A stretch of DNA of 64,000 bases from Stenotrophomonas maltophilia (GCF_003970865.1 NZ_RXLZ01000018.1:1-64000), one strand, 5' to 3'; positions 36,962 to 46,464 are shown, counted from the first letter of the stretch. The notes: generated from the sequence alone by a model not told the origin. A program made the numbers and translations.

Positions 36962-37249
36962 TCAACGCGTCGCGGCAACCAGCGACAACACTCTCGGTTG
37001 CGCGCGCTGCCGCGCCAACCAGAGATCGTAGCTGGATTGCAGCCCCATCCAGAAAACCGCGGTACTCACTCCCGCCATCTCCAGGCGGATAGCCAGGTCG
37101 GGACTGATGCCCGCCTTGCCGTTCAGAACCCGCGAAAGGGCCACCCGTGACATTGCCAGGCGCTCGGCCGCCTCGGTCACAGACAGTTCCATTGGATCAA
37201 AGACCATTGCCTTGATCGTCTGCCCCGGATGCGGATGGTGATGAATCAT
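36962..37249 (-). CDS. higA: Antitoxin HigA (HTH, XRE type)
   Basis: The product has 95 residues from ATG 37249. The helix-turn-helix region reads LSVTEAAERLAMSRVALSRV followed by LNGKAGISPDLAIRLE, diagnostic of HigA/VapI antitoxins, and the C-terminal WMGLQSSYDLWLARQ is typical too. It follows the toxin gene by 8 bases, the toxin-first order characteristic of higBA. It should neutralise HigB and repress the operon through the palindrome upstream of higB. Confidence 0.92.
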   Translation of the reverse strand: MIHHHPHPGQTIKAMVFDPMELSVTEAAERLAMSRVALSRVLNGKAGISPDLAIRLEMAGVSTAVFWMGLQSSYDLWLARQRAQPRVLSLVAATR

Positions 37250-37257
37250 GCGCGGCC

Positions 37258-37536
37258 TCAGTGATAGTCCAGGTAATCCAGCAGCTCCACGTCGCTGCCG
37301 GTGAAACGGAAGGTAATCCGCCAGTTTCCGTTGACCCATACAGACCAATGCCCTTTCAGGCCGCCCCGGAGCTTATGCAGGCGCAGTCCAGGCATGGCCA
37401 GATCCTCAGGACCCGAAGCCACATCCAGGATCGTCAGGATCATCAACACCTTGCTGGCATGACTGTGGCGGATTCCACTACTGCTGCCGGAACGGTAGAA
37501 CCGCTCAAGGCCCTTGTGACGAAAACCGATGATCAT
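37258..37536 (-). CDS. higB: Toxin HigB (RelE/ParE superfamily)
   Basis: The product has 92 residues from ATG 37536; the longer open frame upstream crosses the operator and is unlikely. The sequence matches HigB/GraT: MIIGFRHKGLERFYRSGSSS, KLRGGLKGHWSVWVNGNWRI and a closing LLDYLDYH. HigB toxins are ribosome-dependent mRNA endonucleases. It forms an operon with higA downstream. Confidence 0.93.
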   Translation of the reverse strand: MIIGFRHKGLERFYRSGSSSGIRHSHASKVLMILTILDVASGPEDLAMPGLRLHKLRGGLKGHWSVWVNGNWRITFRFTGSDVELLDYLDYH

Positions 37537-37546
37537 CACTGTATCC

Positions 37547-37565
37547 TGTATCGTTACGCGATACA
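37547..37565 (-). promoter_or_regulatory. Probable HigA operator
   Basis: A perfect inverted repeat TGTATCG-TTACG-CGATACA lies 11 bases upstream of the higB start, over the expected promoter/leader. Seven-base arms and a five-base spacer fit a dimeric antitoxin binding site. Confidence 0.75.
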
Positions 37566-37651
37566 AACAGGGCAGCACCCCATCGCGCCCAGAAGACAGC
37601 ATTGGCACCTCCATTCCGTTCAAGCAAGGCCGCAGACGACAGGCCCACTTG

Positions 37652-37686
37652 AAAAAAAGACAAGGGCAGCCGAAGCCACCCTTGTC
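37652..37686 (-). terminator. Rho-independent terminator of clpA
   Basis: On the minus strand the stem GACAAGGGTGGC / GCTGCCCTTGTC with a TTCG-containing loop is followed by seven T residues, about 37 bases after the clpA stop. Confidence 0.95.
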
Positions 37687-37722
37687 ATTCCCAGTCTCTC
37701 ACGCCAAGCCTGTGGCGTCAGC

Positions 37723-40011
37723 TCATTCCACCGTGACCGGCAGCAGCCGCTCCGGCTCGGCCTGGGTCTCGACCACCAGCTCGTCGTCGCGGACATCGAT
37801 GCTGACCTTACCTCCGTTGACCAGCTTGCCGAACAGCAGCTCGTCGGCCAGCGGACGCTTGATCTTGTCCTGGATCACGCGGGCCATCGGGCGGGCGCCC
37901 ATCAGCGGGTCGAAGCCGTGGTGGGCCAGCCAGTCGCGCGCGGTCGGAGTGGCCGACAGGCTGACGTGCTTGTCCTGCAGCAGCATCTCCAGCTCGATCA
38001 GGAACTTGTCGACCACGCGCAGGATGTGCTCGAAGCCCAGCGCCTGGAACTGCACCACCGCGTCGAGGCGGTTGCGGAATTCCGGGGTGAAGCTGCGACG
38101 GATGGTCTCCATCGCGTCGGTGGCATGGTCCTGCTTGGTGAAGCCGATCGAACGCCGCGAGGCCTGCGCCGCGCCGGCATTGGTGGTCATCACCAGCACC
38201 ACGTTCTTGAAGTTGGCTTCACGACCGTTGGTATCGGTCAGCACGCCGCGGTCCATTACCTGCAACAGGATGTTGAAGATGTCCGGGTGCGCCTTCTCGA
38301 TCTCATCCAGCAGCAGCACGCAGTGCGGCGTCTTGACGATCTTCTCGGTCAACAGGCCGCCCTGGTCGAAGCCGACGTAGCCCGGAGGGGCACCGATCAA
38401 GCGGCTGATCGAATGCGGCTCCATGTACTCGGACATATCGAAGCGGACCAGCTCGATGCCCAGCTGCAGCGCCAGCTGCTTGGTCACCTCGGTCTTGCCG
38501 ACGCCGGTCGGACCGGCGAACAGGAAGTTGCCGATCGGCTTTTCCGGGTTGCCCAGGCCCGAACGGGCCAGCTTGATCGCCGAGGACAGCGTCTCGATGG
38601 CCGGGTCCTGGCCAAAGATCACCATCTTCAGGTTGCGCTCCAGGTGCTGCAGCACATCCTTGTCGGTGGCGCTGACCTGCTTGGTGGGAATGCGCGCCAT
38701 CTTGGCGACGATCGCCTCCACTTCCTCGACGTCGATCAGCTCCTTGCGCTGGCCTTCCGGCAGCAGGCGCTGGCGGGCGCCAGCCTCGTCGATCACGTCG
38801 ATGGCCTTGTCCGGCAGCAGGCGGTCGCCGATGTGCTTCACCGACAGGTCCACTGCGGCCTGCAGCGCCTCGTCGGAATAGGTGACGCCGTGGTGCAGCT
38901 CGTACTTGGACTTCAGGCCCTGCAGGATCTCGTAGGTCTCGCCGACGGTCGGCTCGACGATGTCGATCTTCTGGAAGCGGCGGGCCAGCGCCCGGTCCTT
39001 CTCGAAGATGCCACGGTATTCCTGGAAGGTGGTCGAGCCGATGCAGCGCAGCTCGCCGGACGCCAGCGCCGGCTTGATCAGGTTGGACGCATCCATGGTG
39101 CCGCCCGACGCCGAGCCGGCACCGATGATGGTGTGGATCTCGTCGATGAACAGCACCGCGTTGGGCACCTTCTTCAGCGCAGTCAGCACACTCTTCAGGC
39201 GCTTCTCGAAGTCACCGCGGTACTTGGTTCCGGCCACCAGCGCGCCCAGGTCGAGCGAATAGATCACCGCGTCGGCCAGCACCTCAGGCACCGAACCCTC
39301 GACGATACGGCGGGCCAGGCCCTCGGCGATGGCGGTCTTGCCCACGCCGGCCTCGCCCACGTACAGCGGGTTGTTCTTGCGGCGGCGGCACAGGACCTGG
39401 ATGGTGCGCTCGATCTCGTCGGCACGACCGACCAGCGGGTCGATGCGACCGGCCCGGGCCTGTTCGTTGAGGTTGCTGGCGAACTCGGTCAGGGCATCAC
39501 CCTTCGGCTCACCCTCCCCGCCTTCGATGCGGCCTTCGCCCTCGGAGGAGGAGGAGGATGGCTGCTCGCCTTCCTCGCCCAGCTTGGCGATGCCATGGGA
39601 CAGGTAATTGACCACGTCCAGCCGGGTGACGTCCTGCTGGTTGAGGTAATAGACGGCGTGGGAGTCCTTTTCGCCGAAGATGGCGACCAGCACATTGGCG
39701 CCGGTGACCTCCTTCTTGCCCGAGGACTGCACGTGGTACACGGCCCGCTGCAGCACGCGCTGGAAGCCCAGGGTCGGCTGGGTATCGCGGCCGTCATCTT
39801 CGGCCAGGCGGGACACGGAGGCCTCGATGGCCTGCTCCAGCTCCTGGCGCAGGCGTTCGGCGTCGGCGCCACAGGCCTTCAGTACAGCCTGGGCGGACGG
39901 GTTGTCGAGCAGTGCCAACAGCAGGTGTTCGACCGTCATGAACTCATGCCGGGCCTCACGGGCGCGCTTGTAGCACTGGCCGATGGTGTGTTCGAGGTCT
40001 TTGCTGAACAT
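37723..40011 (-). CDS. clpA: ATP-dependent Clp protease ATP-binding subunit ClpA
   Basis: The protein has 762 residues. The N-domain (1-145, [20 protein letters not shown]) binds ClpS. AAA module 1 has Walker [10 protein letters not shown] and AAA module 2 has Walker [10 protein letters not shown] with Walker [12 protein letters not shown]. The ClpP-contact loop and the rest of the second module are intact, ending LLPVTVE. A serine/glutamate-rich linker ([19 protein letters not shown]) follows the N-domain. It unfolds substrates for ClpP, including N-degron proteins. An APH gene in opposite orientation separates it from clpS. Confidence 0.97.
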   Translation of the reverse strand: MFSKDLEHTIGQCYKRAREARHEFMTVEHLLLALLDNPSAQAVLKACGADAERLRQELEQAIEASVSRLAEDDGRDTQPTLGFQRVLQRAVYHVQSSGKKEVTGANVLVAIFGEKDSHAVYYLNQQDVTRLDVVNYLSHGIAKLGEEGEQPSSSSSEGEGRIEGGEGEPKGDALTEFASNLNEQARAGRIDPLVGRADEIERTIQVLCRRRKNNPLYVGEAGVGKTAIAEGLARRIVEGSVPEVLADAVIYSLDLGALVAGTKYRGDFEKRLKSVLTALKKVPNAVLFIDEIHTIIGAGSASGGTMDASNLIKPALASGELRCIGSTTFQEYRGIFEKDRALARRFQKIDIVEPTVGETYEILQGLKSKYELHHGVTYSDEALQAAVDLSVKHIGDRLLPDKAIDVIDEAGARQRLLPEGQRKELIDVEEVEAIVAKMARIPTKQVSATDKDVLQHLERNLKMVIFGQDPAIETLSSAIKLARSGLGNPEKPIGNFLFAGPTGVGKTEVTKQLALQLGIELVRFDMSEYMEPHSISRLIGAPPGYVGFDQGGLLTEKIVKTPHCVLLLDEIEKAHPDIFNILLQVMDRGVLTDTNGREANFKNVVLVMTTNAGAAQASRRSIGFTKQDHATDAMETIRRSFTPEFRNRLDAVVQFQALGFEHILRVVDKFLIELEMLLQDKHVSLSATPTARDWLAHHGFDPLMGARPMARVIQDKIKRPLADELLFGKLVNGGKVSIDVRDDELVVETQAEPERLLPVTVE

Positions 40012-40149
40012 GGATTACTCCGGCGGCAGATGGGGACAATATGCGGCCTGACTACGCGATTTCCATCACCCTAGCGGATTGCTGCGTTCAGATGGCGTTA
40101 TCAGTGCGAATCGCTTGATCTTCATTCACTCCAGGACAGCCCACCCAGC

Positions 40150-40962
40150 ATGAGCGAACCCTACCTGAGCCGCTGGCGATTGCGGCGTGATGGCGCGGCC
40201 ATCGAAACGCCCCATGCCCAGCTCTGGCCGGTGCTGACCGCCGCCGGCGAACCGGCCATGCTGAAGATCAGCAGCGAAACCGAAGAGCAGAACAGCCATC
40301 GCCTGCTGCGCTGGTGGGAGGGCGATGGCGCTGCCCGCCTGCTGGCCCACGAGGGGCCGGCGATCCTGATCGAGCGTGCCGGCGGCGACTCGCTGCGGCA
40401 ACGTTCGATCGAGGGCGACGATGACGCCTGCACCACGATCCTGTGCCAGGTCCTGCAGCAGCTGCACCGGCCACGGAGCGCGCCGCCAGCGGAACTGGTC
40501 TGCCTCCGTAGATGGTTCGCCGACCTGCTGCAGCCAAGGGCTGCGCTGCCGCCACTGCTGGAACAGTGCAGATCACTGGCGGTGGCCTTGCTGGAAGAGG
40601 AACAGGAAATCCGGCCGCTGCACGGCGACCTGCACCACGACAACGTGCTGGATTTCGGCGCGCGCGGCTGGTTGGCGATCGACCCCAAGCGGTTGCTGGG
40701 CGATCGCGCCTTCGATTACACGACGATGTTCAGCAACCCGGACCTCTGTGGCCCGGGCATCCACGTTGCCACGCGGCCCGAGCGGTTTGCCGCCCGGCTG
40801 CAACAGGTCAGTGCGCTGGCCGGGCTGGAACGCGCGCGACTGCTTCACTGGATCGCAGCCAGCGCGGGCCTGTCGGCGGTGTGGTTCCGGGATGACGGCG
40901 ACCCCGCCGAGGTCGACGAGGCGGTGGCGCGGATGGCGCTGGAGGCGCTGGCGGAGAGCTGA
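40150..40962 (+). CDS. APH(6)-type aminoglycoside (streptomycin) phosphotransferase
   Basis: The protein has 270 residues and matches the aminoglycoside/hydroxyurea kinase family (PF04655), usual length about 265. It has LKISSETEEQNSHRLLRWWE (ATP-site lysine), the Brenner catalytic loop HGDLHHDN, and IDPKRLLGDRAFDYTTMFSN with the metal-binding aspartate of the DPK motif. APH(6) enzymes inactivate streptomycin; chromosomal APH(6) genes are known in S. maltophilia. It lies between clpS and clpA on the opposite strand, with SMAG repeats after it, which suggests a lineage-specific insertion. The substrate is inferred from family. Confidence 0.88.
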   Translation: MSEPYLSRWRLRRDGAAIETPHAQLWPVLTAAGEPAMLKISSETEEQNSHRLLRWWEGDGAARLLAHEGPAILIERAGGDSLRQRSIEGDDDACTTILCQVLQQLHRPRSAPPAELVCLRRWFADLLQPRAALPPLLEQCRSLAVALLEEEQEIRPLHGDLHHDNVLDFGARGWLAIDPKRLLGDRAFDYTTMFSNPDLCGPGIHVATRPERFAARLQQVSALAGLERARLLHWIAASAGLSAVWFRDDGDPAEVDEAVARMALEALAES

Positions 40963-41032
40963 GATTCGCGCTTGGCGGGTGCCCACCTTGGGAGGCGCGC
41001 TCCATCCACGGTCGATACGGGCTTCTGCCTTG

Positions 41033-41113
41033 GTAGGTGCCCACCAGGGTGGGCACGCCCACCCCGGGGCAATACGCCCGGGTGAACAGCAGTCGAGCAC
41101 GACTCGACTCTAC
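41033..41113. repeat. SMAG palindrome pair between the APH gene and clpS
   Basis: A plus-strand unit at 41033-41056 (GTAGGTGCCCACC / GGTGGGCAC) and a minus-strand unit at 41091-41113 (AGTCGAGC...GCTCGACT with GTAG read on the minus strand, slightly imperfect) lie in the convergent gap. A partial third unit (GGGTGCCCACC, about 40978) precedes them. Confidence 0.82.
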
Positions 41114-41134
41114 AAAAGGCCGGTCAGGCCTTTT
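41114..41134 (-). terminator. Terminator overlapping the clpS stop codon
   Basis: On the minus strand AAAAGGCC-TGACC-GGCCTTTT forms an eight-pair stem whose five-base loop contains the clpS stop codon TGA. The 3' arm ends in TTTT, so the gene end and the terminator are the same sequence. Confidence 0.75.
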
Positions 41135-41450
41135 CCATCGTGCACAGCAGCGGGTGCTGGTTCATCCGCGAATACTCGTTGACCTGGGCAACCTTGGTCT
41201 CGGCCACTTCGCGGGTGAACACCCCGCACACACCGCGGCCGCGGGTATGGACGTGCAGCATCACCTGCGTGGCCTTGTCCAGGTCCATGGTGAAGAACTG
41301 CTGCAGCACGTCCACCACGAAATCCATCGGGGTGTAGTCGTCATTGAGCAGCATCACCTGGTAGAACGGCGGCGGCGCCACTTCCGGGCGCGCGGGCTCC
41401 ACGGCAACGCCGTGCTCGTGATGGGAATCGGGGGAAGACTCATGGGGCAT
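41124..41450 (-). CDS. clpS: ClpA adaptor protein ClpS
   Basis: The protein has 108 residues with the conserved core [44 protein letters not shown] and [12 protein letters not shown]. The Asn-Asp-Asp and histidine residues form the N-degron pocket. The first 25 residues are a flexible extension needed for delivery to ClpA. Together with aat and clpA in this window it makes up the N-degron degradation pathway. Confidence 0.97.
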   Translation of the reverse strand: MPHESSPDSHHEHGVAVEPARPEVAPPPFYQVMLLNDDYTPMDFVVDVLQQFFTMDLDKATQVMLHVHTRGRGVCGVFTREVAETKVAQVNEYSRMNQHPLLCTMEKA

Positions 41451-41562
41451 CTACCCATTATAGAGGCACGGGCAAGCCTGCGTCGGCCCGCCGCAGATTG
41501 GACGGCACGCACGCCCACCGTCACAATTGCATCCTCTCTCAACACTGTTTCACAGGATCTTC

Positions 41563-42036
41563 ATGAAAAGGACCCTTCTCCCCGCCCTGCTGATCGCCTT
41601 GGCCGCCGCTGGCTCCGCCGCCGCTGCGCCGGAGGGCGACAAGGCCGTGGCCCGCCACCTGGACAAGCTGGGCTACACCTACGAGGTCGACGAGGACGGC
41701 GACTACCGCATGGTGTTCGACGTCGAGGGTGACCGCACCCAGATGGTCTACGTGCGCTCGTCGGTGGAAGATTTCGGCACCCACAACATCCGCGAGATCT
41801 GGTCGCCGGCCTACAACGCCAAGACCAAGCAGTTCCCGGTGGCCGTGGCCAACCGCCTGCTGGAAGATTCGCAGGACGCCAAGATGGGCGGCTGGGTGAA
41901 GCAGGACACCACCGCCATGTTCGTGGTCAAGATCGACGCCGATGCCACTGCCGACCAGCTCAGCGACGCCATCGATGCGGCCATCCGCACCGCCGACGCC
42001 ATGGAGCTGGAACTGACCAAGAAGGACGAGTTCTGA
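41563..42036 (+). CDS. YbjN domain-containing secreted protein
   Basis: The product has 157 residues from ATG 41563 (AGGA upstream; an in-frame ATG at 41527 would bury the signal peptide). The signal peptide is MKRTLLPALLIALAAAGSAA...A. The mature region has the YbjN/secretion-chaperone-like fold: ARHLDKLGYTYEVDEDGDYR, DRTQMVYVRSSVEDFG and EIWSPAYNA. The role is unknown. It is divergent from clpS and directly precedes nudJ. Confidence 0.8.
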   Translation: MKRTLLPALLIALAAAGSAAAAPEGDKAVARHLDKLGYTYEVDEDGDYRMVFDVEGDRTQMVYVRSSVEDFGTHNIREIWSPAYNAKTKQFPVAVANRLLEDSQDAKMGGWVKQDTTAMFVVKIDADATADQLSDAIDAAIRTADAMELELTKKDEF

Positions 42037-42037
42037 G

Positions 42038-42499
42038 TTGAACGCTACGCCGGACCCGCGCTGGGCACCGCACGCCACCGTCGCCACCGTGGTGATCGAC
42101 GGCGGCCGCGTGTTGCTGGTTGAAGAGACCATCGACGGCCGCCAGGTGCTGAACCAGCCGGCCGGCCACCTCGAGCCGGGCGAAAGCCTGGCCGAGGCGG
42201 CACTGCGCGAGACCCGCGAGGAAACCGGCTGGACCGTGCAGCTGACCCACTTCATCGGCTGCTACCAGTGGACCGCCGGTGACGGCACCGCTTTCCTGCG
42301 CTTCTGCTATGCGGCGCGCCCGGTCTCGCATGACCCGGCGCAGCCGCTGGACACCGGCATCGACCGCGCGCTGTGGCTGACCCCGGCCGAACTGCAGGCC
42401 GCCGACGAGCGCCAGCGCAGCCCGCTGGTCTGGCAGGTGGTGGCCGATTACCTGGGTGGCCAGCGCCATCCGCTTTCCCTGGTCCGGGAGGTCGCATGA
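42038..42499 (+). CDS. nudJ: NUDIX hydrolase, NudJ-like
   Basis: The protein has 153 residues and starts at TTG 42038, one base after the previous stop. The NUDIX box is complete: [20 protein letters not shown] plus TGW (GX5EX7REUXEEXGU). [19 protein letters not shown] precedes it. E. coli NudJ (YmfB), a pyrophosphohydrolase acting on thiamine pyrophosphate and nucleotides, lies upstream of mnmA-hflD in the same order, which supports the assignment. Its stop overlaps the mnmA start (ATGA). Confidence 0.88.
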   Translation: MNATPDPRWAPHATVATVVIDGGRVLLVEETIDGRQVLNQPAGHLEPGESLAEAALRETREETGWTVQLTHFIGCYQWTAGDGTAFLRFCYAARPVSHDPAQPLDTGIDRALWLTPAELQAADERQRSPLVWQVVADYLGGQRHPLSLVREVA

Positions 42500-43638
42500 G
42501 CACTCCGCGTGTGATGGTGGGCGTCTCCGGTGGCGTCGATTCTTCGGTGGCCGCCTGGCGCCTGGTGCAGCAGGGCGAGGCCGTAGCCGGCCTGTTCATG
42601 CAGAACTGGGCCGACGACGGCAGTGGCGACTGCCGCGCCGAGGACGACCGCCGCGATGCGGTGGCCGTCTGCGGCCTGCTCGGCATCCCGTTCCACTTCC
42701 GGGACTTCTCCAGCGAGTACTGGCAGGGCGTGTTCGAGCACTTCCTGGCCGAGTACGCGGCCGGGCGCACCCCGAACCCGGACGTGCTGTGCAATCGCGA
42801 AGTGAAGTTCAAACACTTCCTGGATGCCGCCCGCGAGCTGGGCGCCGAGCGCATCGCCACCGGCCACTATGCACGGGTGACCCAGCGTGGCCACCAGTGG
42901 CTGCTGCTGCGTGGTGCCGACCGGTCCAAGGACCAGAGCTACTTCCTGCACCAGCTGGGCCAGGCGCAGCTGGCGGCGACCCTGTTCCCGATCGGCGACC
43001 TGGAAAAGACCGACCTGCGCCGGATCGCGCGTGACGTCAGCCTGCCGACCCATGCCAAGAAGGATTCCACCGGCATCTGCTTCATCGGCGAGCGTGACTT
43101 CCGCGAGTTCCTCGGCCGCTACCTGCCGGCCAAGCCCGGCCAGATCCTGGACCCGGCCGACGGCAGCGTGATCGCCGAACATCCGGGCGTGTTCTATTTC
43201 ACCCTGGGCCAGCGCGAGGGCCTGAACATCGGCGGCGTGCGTGGACGTCCGGCCGCGCCGTGGTACGTGGTCGGCAAGGATGTGGCCAACAACGTGCTGT
43301 ACGTGGACCAGGACCGCGACAGCCCGTGGATGCTGTCCGAGCGCCTGCGTTCGGAAACCGCGCACTGGATCGCCGGTTCGCCGCCGGCACGGCGCTTTGA
43401 ATGCACCGCCCAGACCCGCTACCGCCAACCCGACGAGCCGTGTACGGTCGAGGTGCTGGACGATGGCAGCGTGCTGGTCACCTTCGCGCGCGCGCAGCGC
43501 GCCGTTACCCCCGGTCAATCACTGGTGCTGTATGACGGTGACGTGTGCCTGGGTGGCGCGGTGATCGCCGCCACCGATGCGCCGCTGGAACAGCGCCTGC
43601 GCACCACCCCTTCCCCTTTTGAGGTAATCGCTGCATGA
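42496..43638 (+). CDS. mnmA: tRNA-specific 2-thiouridylase MnmA
   Basis: The product has 380 residues from ATG 42496. The PP-loop [14 protein letters not shown] binds ATP. The two catalytic cysteines are present in [12 protein letters not shown] and [18 protein letters not shown] and [10 protein letters not shown] are further signatures. It thiolates U34 of Lys, Glu and Gln tRNAs. It overlaps both neighbours by four bases (nudJ and hflD), indicating a tightly coupled operon. Confidence 0.97.
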   Translation: MSTPRVMVGVSGGVDSSVAAWRLVQQGEAVAGLFMQNWADDGSGDCRAEDDRRDAVAVCGLLGIPFHFRDFSSEYWQGVFEHFLAEYAAGRTPNPDVLCNREVKFKHFLDAARELGAERIATGHYARVTQRGHQWLLLRGADRSKDQSYFLHQLGQAQLAATLFPIGDLEKTDLRRIARDVSLPTHAKKDSTGICFIGERDFREFLGRYLPAKPGQILDPADGSVIAEHPGVFYFTLGQREGLNIGGVRGRPAAPWYVVGKDVANNVLYVDQDRDSPWMLSERLRSETAHWIAGSPPARRFECTAQTRYRQPDEPCTVEVLDDGSVLVTFARAQRAVTPGQSLVLYDGDVCLGGAVIAATDAPLEQRLRTTPSPFEVIAA

Positions 43639-44249
43639 GTTTCACTGTCGACGACCGCGTCCTGGCCCTGGCCGGCATTGCCCAGGCCCTGCAGCAGGTA
43701 CGCCGCATCGCCGATACCGGCCATTCCGACGCCGCCGCCGTGCGCACCGCCGTGGACAGCGTGTTCCGCGTCGATGCGTCCTCGCCGCAGGAGGTGTTCG
43801 GTGACCGCCATGCACTGAAGGCCGGGCTGCGCCTGCTGCACAACTACTTCCGCAGCCAGGGCCAGGACCCGATCCTGCCCAAGCTGGCCCTGTCGGTGCT
43901 GCAGCTGGAGCGCCGCTTCGTTCAGGATGGCGCCACCGTGAACAAGGTCGCCTCCGGCATCGAGCGCGCCCAGCGCCAGGCCGTCGAACTGGGCGACAGC
44001 GGCCATCCGGACGTGCTGGCCAACCTGGGAGGCCTTTACGCCGACACCATCAGCCACCTGAAGCCGCGGGTCATGGTGCAGGGCAACCCGCATTACCTGG
44101 GCCAGGCCGGCGTGGTCGCCGAGATCCGCGCCCTGCTGCTGGCCGCGGTGCGCTCGGCGGTGCTGTGGCGCCAGCTGGGCGGCAGCTACTGGGACTTCCT
44201 GTTTGGCCGCAAGGCGATGATCGAGGCCGTGGACCGGCAGCTGGCCTGA
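43635..44249 (+). CDS. hflD: High-frequency lysogenization protein HflD
   Basis: The protein has 204 residues, all helical. HflD features include [40 protein letters not shown] and [17 protein letters not shown] with a [16 protein letters not shown] end. In E. coli HflD is a peripheral inner-membrane protein linked to lambda lysogeny and encoded between mnmA and purB. Its normal role is unclear. purB does not follow here; a chemoreceptor gene does. Confidence 0.93.
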   Translation: MSFTVDDRVLALAGIAQALQQVRRIADTGHSDAAAVRTAVDSVFRVDASSPQEVFGDRHALKAGLRLLHNYFRSQGQDPILPKLALSVLQLERRFVQDGATVNKVASGIERAQRQAVELGDSGHPDVLANLGGLYADTISHLKPRVMVQGNPHYLGQAGVVAEIRALLLAAVRSAVLWRQLGGSYWDFLFGRKAMIEAVDRQLA

Positions 44250-44357
44250 GGGCGTGGGATCGGAACCCTTTCCAGCATGGAAAGGGCTCCGTCCCCGAAT
44301 CGCCGGCCGCGCCGGAAAACCGGCGCATTCAGAATGCACTTCGAGGCATATCGGCGT

Positions 44358-44384
44358 TAAAGAGAAAGGGGGTACGGCCGATAC
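44358..44384 (+). promoter_or_regulatory. Sigma-28 (FliA) promoter of the chemoreceptor gene
   Basis: TAAAGAGA (44358-44365) and GCCGATAC (44377-44384) are separated by exactly 11 bases, close to the FliA consensus TAAAGTTT-N11-GCCGATAA. The chemoreceptor ATG is 29 bases downstream. This places the gene in the last class of the flagellar regulon. Confidence 0.85.
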
Positions 44385-44412
44385 ATCCTCCGTGCACCTC
44401 CCGAGAACGTCC

Positions 44413-45603
44413 ATGTACTCACGCATTTTCATCCGTCTGGCCGCCCCCCTGGCTCTGACCCTGCTGCTCCCCTTCGCCATCGGTTTCGAATGGCCGGCCG
44501 CCCTGCGCTGGGCGATCCTGACCACGATGACGCTGAGCTGGCTTGGCTTTGCGTGGTGGACCACCCGCGCCCAGGCGCACCGTTCCCCGGAACATGCCCG
44601 TGTCCTGCGTGAGCAGGACCAGCTGCTGACCGAACTGCGCAACTTCGTCGGCAACGAAATCGACGGTTCGCGTGGCGAAGTGGAACGCGCCCGTGACCTG
44701 ATCCGCCAGGCGGTCTCCAGCCTGGGCGGTAGCTTCGATGCCATGAACCGCAAGTCGCGCCAGCAGAGCCAGGCCCTGTCGCGCATCGTCGATCGCGCCG
44801 GTGATGAAGGCAATGCCGGTCTCGACGTTGCACGTTTCGCCCAGCACGCCAGCCACCGCATGGAACAGCTGGTGGAAGCACTGGAACAGGTGAGCGGCCA
44901 GAGCAGCACCACCGTGCAGCACATCGACCAGATGGCGCAGCACCTGGATGGCATCTTCGCGCTGCTGGAAGACGTCAAGTCGATCGCCGACCAGACCAAC
45001 CTGCTGGCCCTGAACGCTGCCATTGAAGCGGCGCGCGCCGGTGAAGCCGGTCGCGGCTTCGCGGTGGTCGCCGACGAAGTGCGCAACCTGTCCGAGCGTT
45101 CGACCACCTTCAACGAGCAGATCCGCAAGCTGGCGCACAGCTCCAAGGACGCCATCGCCAAGGTGCGCGAGACGGTCTCGCACATGGCCTCGCGTGACAT
45201 GGACCGCTCCCGCGAAGCCCGCCAGGAAGCGGCGGCGATGCTCGACAACGTCGCCCAGATCAATGCCTCGCTGGGCGACGGCATGCGCGAAGTCTCCGAC
45301 TGCGCCCGTTCGATCGACGGCAGCGTGGCCGAAGCCGTGCGCGCCCTGCAGTTCGAAGACATCGCGACCCAGGCCCTGGGCGGCGTGCACACCCACCTGG
45401 ACCGCCTGACCGCGATCAATCGTGAAGCGGTTGCCCTGCAGGAACTGCTGCACCGCAATGGCGGCGTGTTCGACGAAGAGATCGCCACCGCCCTGCAGCG
45501 CACCGGCAGCCGCCTGCGCGAGCTGCGCAGCGAATGGGAGCGCCCGCCGCACAAGCCGGTTGCCCAGCAGAGCATGGGCGCTGGCACGGTCGAGTTGTTC
45601 TGA
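44413..45603 (+). CDS. Methyl-accepting chemotaxis-type protein without periplasmic sensor
   Basis: The product has 396 residues from ATG 44413; the frame is open further upstream, but the sigma-28 promoter lies there. Two closely spaced membrane helices ([19 protein letters not shown] and [19 protein letters not shown]) leave almost no periplasmic domain. A cytoplasmic coiled coil has the receptor hairpin tip [20 protein letters not shown] and [14 protein letters not shown]. It probably senses membrane or cytoplasmic state and signals to CheA. A terminator follows. Confidence 0.92.
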   Translation: MYSRIFIRLAAPLALTLLLPFAIGFEWPAALRWAILTTMTLSWLGFAWWTTRAQAHRSPEHARVLREQDQLLTELRNFVGNEIDGSRGEVERARDLIRQAVSSLGGSFDAMNRKSRQQSQALSRIVDRAGDEGNAGLDVARFAQHASHRMEQLVEALEQVSGQSSTTVQHIDQMAQHLDGIFALLEDVKSIADQTNLLALNAAIEAARAGEAGRGFAVVADEVRNLSERSTTFNEQIRKLAHSSKDAIAKVRETVSHMASRDMDRSREARQEAAAMLDNVAQINASLGDGMREVSDCARSIDGSVAEAVRALQFEDIATQALGGVHTHLDRLTAINREAVALQELLHRNGGVFDEEIATALQRTGSRLRELRSEWERPPHKPVAQQSMGAGTVELF

Positions 45604-45636
45604 TCCTGATGTCCGCTGCCGTCGACGGCAGCCCGC

Positions 45637-45664
45637 AAGGCCCCGGTTCGTCCGGGGCCTTTGC
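45637..45664 (+). terminator. Rho-independent terminator of the chemoreceptor gene
   Basis: A ten-pair stem AAGGCCCCGG / CCGGGGCCTT with a TTCGT loop ends in TTTG, 34 bases after the stop codon. Confidence 0.88.
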
Positions 45665-45701
45665 CTGTGACCCGCCGTTGGATGCATCCTGTACGCGCAC
45701 C

Positions 45702-45917
45702 ATGACCCTGATCCGCGCCCTGCCCTCCCTCACCGACACCGAGCGCCCGCGCTACGCGAGCGTGCGTGAGCAGTTGCAACAGCTGGAAGACGTCGCCCGC
45801 GAAGAGATCCGCGAACTGCAGCAGCTGGCGGATGCGCGCCCGGCGCCGTCCCGCGCGGACGAGGAAGTGCTGGGGCTGGCGTGGGACCTGGGGCTGGATG
45901 GCGAAGCGCTGAGGTAG
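45702..45917 (+). CDS. Small helical protein of unknown function
   Basis: The product has 71 residues from ATG 45702: MTLIRALPSLTDTERPRYAS, then a charged helix REQLQQLEDVAREEIRELQQ. No family is recognised. The TAG stop is the TAG of a SMAG GTAG head at 45914. The frame begins 38 bases after the chemoreceptor terminator and has no clear promoter or strong ribosome site. Confidence 0.5.
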   Translation: MTLIRALPSLTDTERPRYASVREQLQQLEDVAREEIRELQQLADARPAPSRADEEVLGLAWDLGLDGEALR

Positions 45918-45939
45918 ATCCACGCCATGCGTGGATGGC
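45914..45939 (+). repeat. SMAG repeat supplying a stop codon
   Basis: GTAGATCCACGCCATGCGTG plus GATGGC is a standard SMAG unit. Its second to fourth bases are the stop codon of the upstream 71-codon gene. Confidence 0.9.
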
Positions 45940-46014
45940 TGTCACCGCCACCCGCTCCAAACCCATGGCATGATCCGGCCATGCCACCTACGGCTGGACA
46001 CGGAGTGTCGTCGC

Positions 46015-46362
46015 ATGAGTACCACGTTCATGACCTGGCTGGGATTTGCCGCGATGGTGCTCATTGCCGTCACCTTCACCTGGCGCCCCGCCTACGCCAC
46101 CTTGCGGCCGCCCCGGCATCGACCTGTCGCATTCCTGTTCGGCAGCCTGCTCTTCATGCTGATGGCCTTTCTATGTGCCTGGATGGCGGCAACTGCGATC
46201 AACACCGGGCATGTCCATCTAAGCCACCACCGCGCCGGCACCATTGATGCGTGGCGGGACGTCGAGCCGATGACCTTTTGGCTGATCATCGTGGCGGAGT
46301 ACGTGTTCGGGCTGCTGATCGCCAGCTATTCCATTGCAGGCATTGCGTTGATGAACCGGTAG
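46015..46362 (+). CDS. Small membrane protein of unknown function
   Basis: The product has 115 residues from ATG 46015. It has three hydrophobic helices: WLGFAAMVLIAVTFTW, FLFGSLLFMLMAFLCAWMAA and FWLIIVAEYVFGLLIASYSI. Between the second and third is a histidine-rich loop (TGHVHLSHHRAGT). No family is recognised. Its TAG stop lies in the GTAG head of the SMAG repeat at 46359. Confidence 0.6.
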   Translation: MSTTFMTWLGFAAMVLIAVTFTWRPAYATLRPPRHRPVAFLFGSLLFMLMAFLCAWMAATAINTGHVHLSHHRAGTIDAWRDVEPMTFWLIIVAEYVFGLLIASYSIAGIALMNR

Positions 46363-46445
46363 ATCCACGCAATGCGTGGATGGCTTTCATCCGCCGGCGT
46401 GACGCCTGGCCCTCGCCGCAACATCCACGCATGGCGTGGATCTAC
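46359..46445. repeat. SMAG pair; first unit supplies a stop codon
   Basis: A plus-strand unit (46359-46384, GTAGATCCACGC / GCGTGGAT) overlaps the stop of the 115-residue membrane protein gene. A minus-strand unit (46422-46445) lies 37 bases further on, so the two form an inverted pair. Confidence 0.9.
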
Positions 46446-46464
46446 CGGGGTGGCGAAATCATTG

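Noticed and set aside
37261..40074. A 937-codon rightward open frame antisense to clpA
   Set aside because: It mirrors codon bias of clpA on the other strand; the translation is low-complexity and lacks any family signature.
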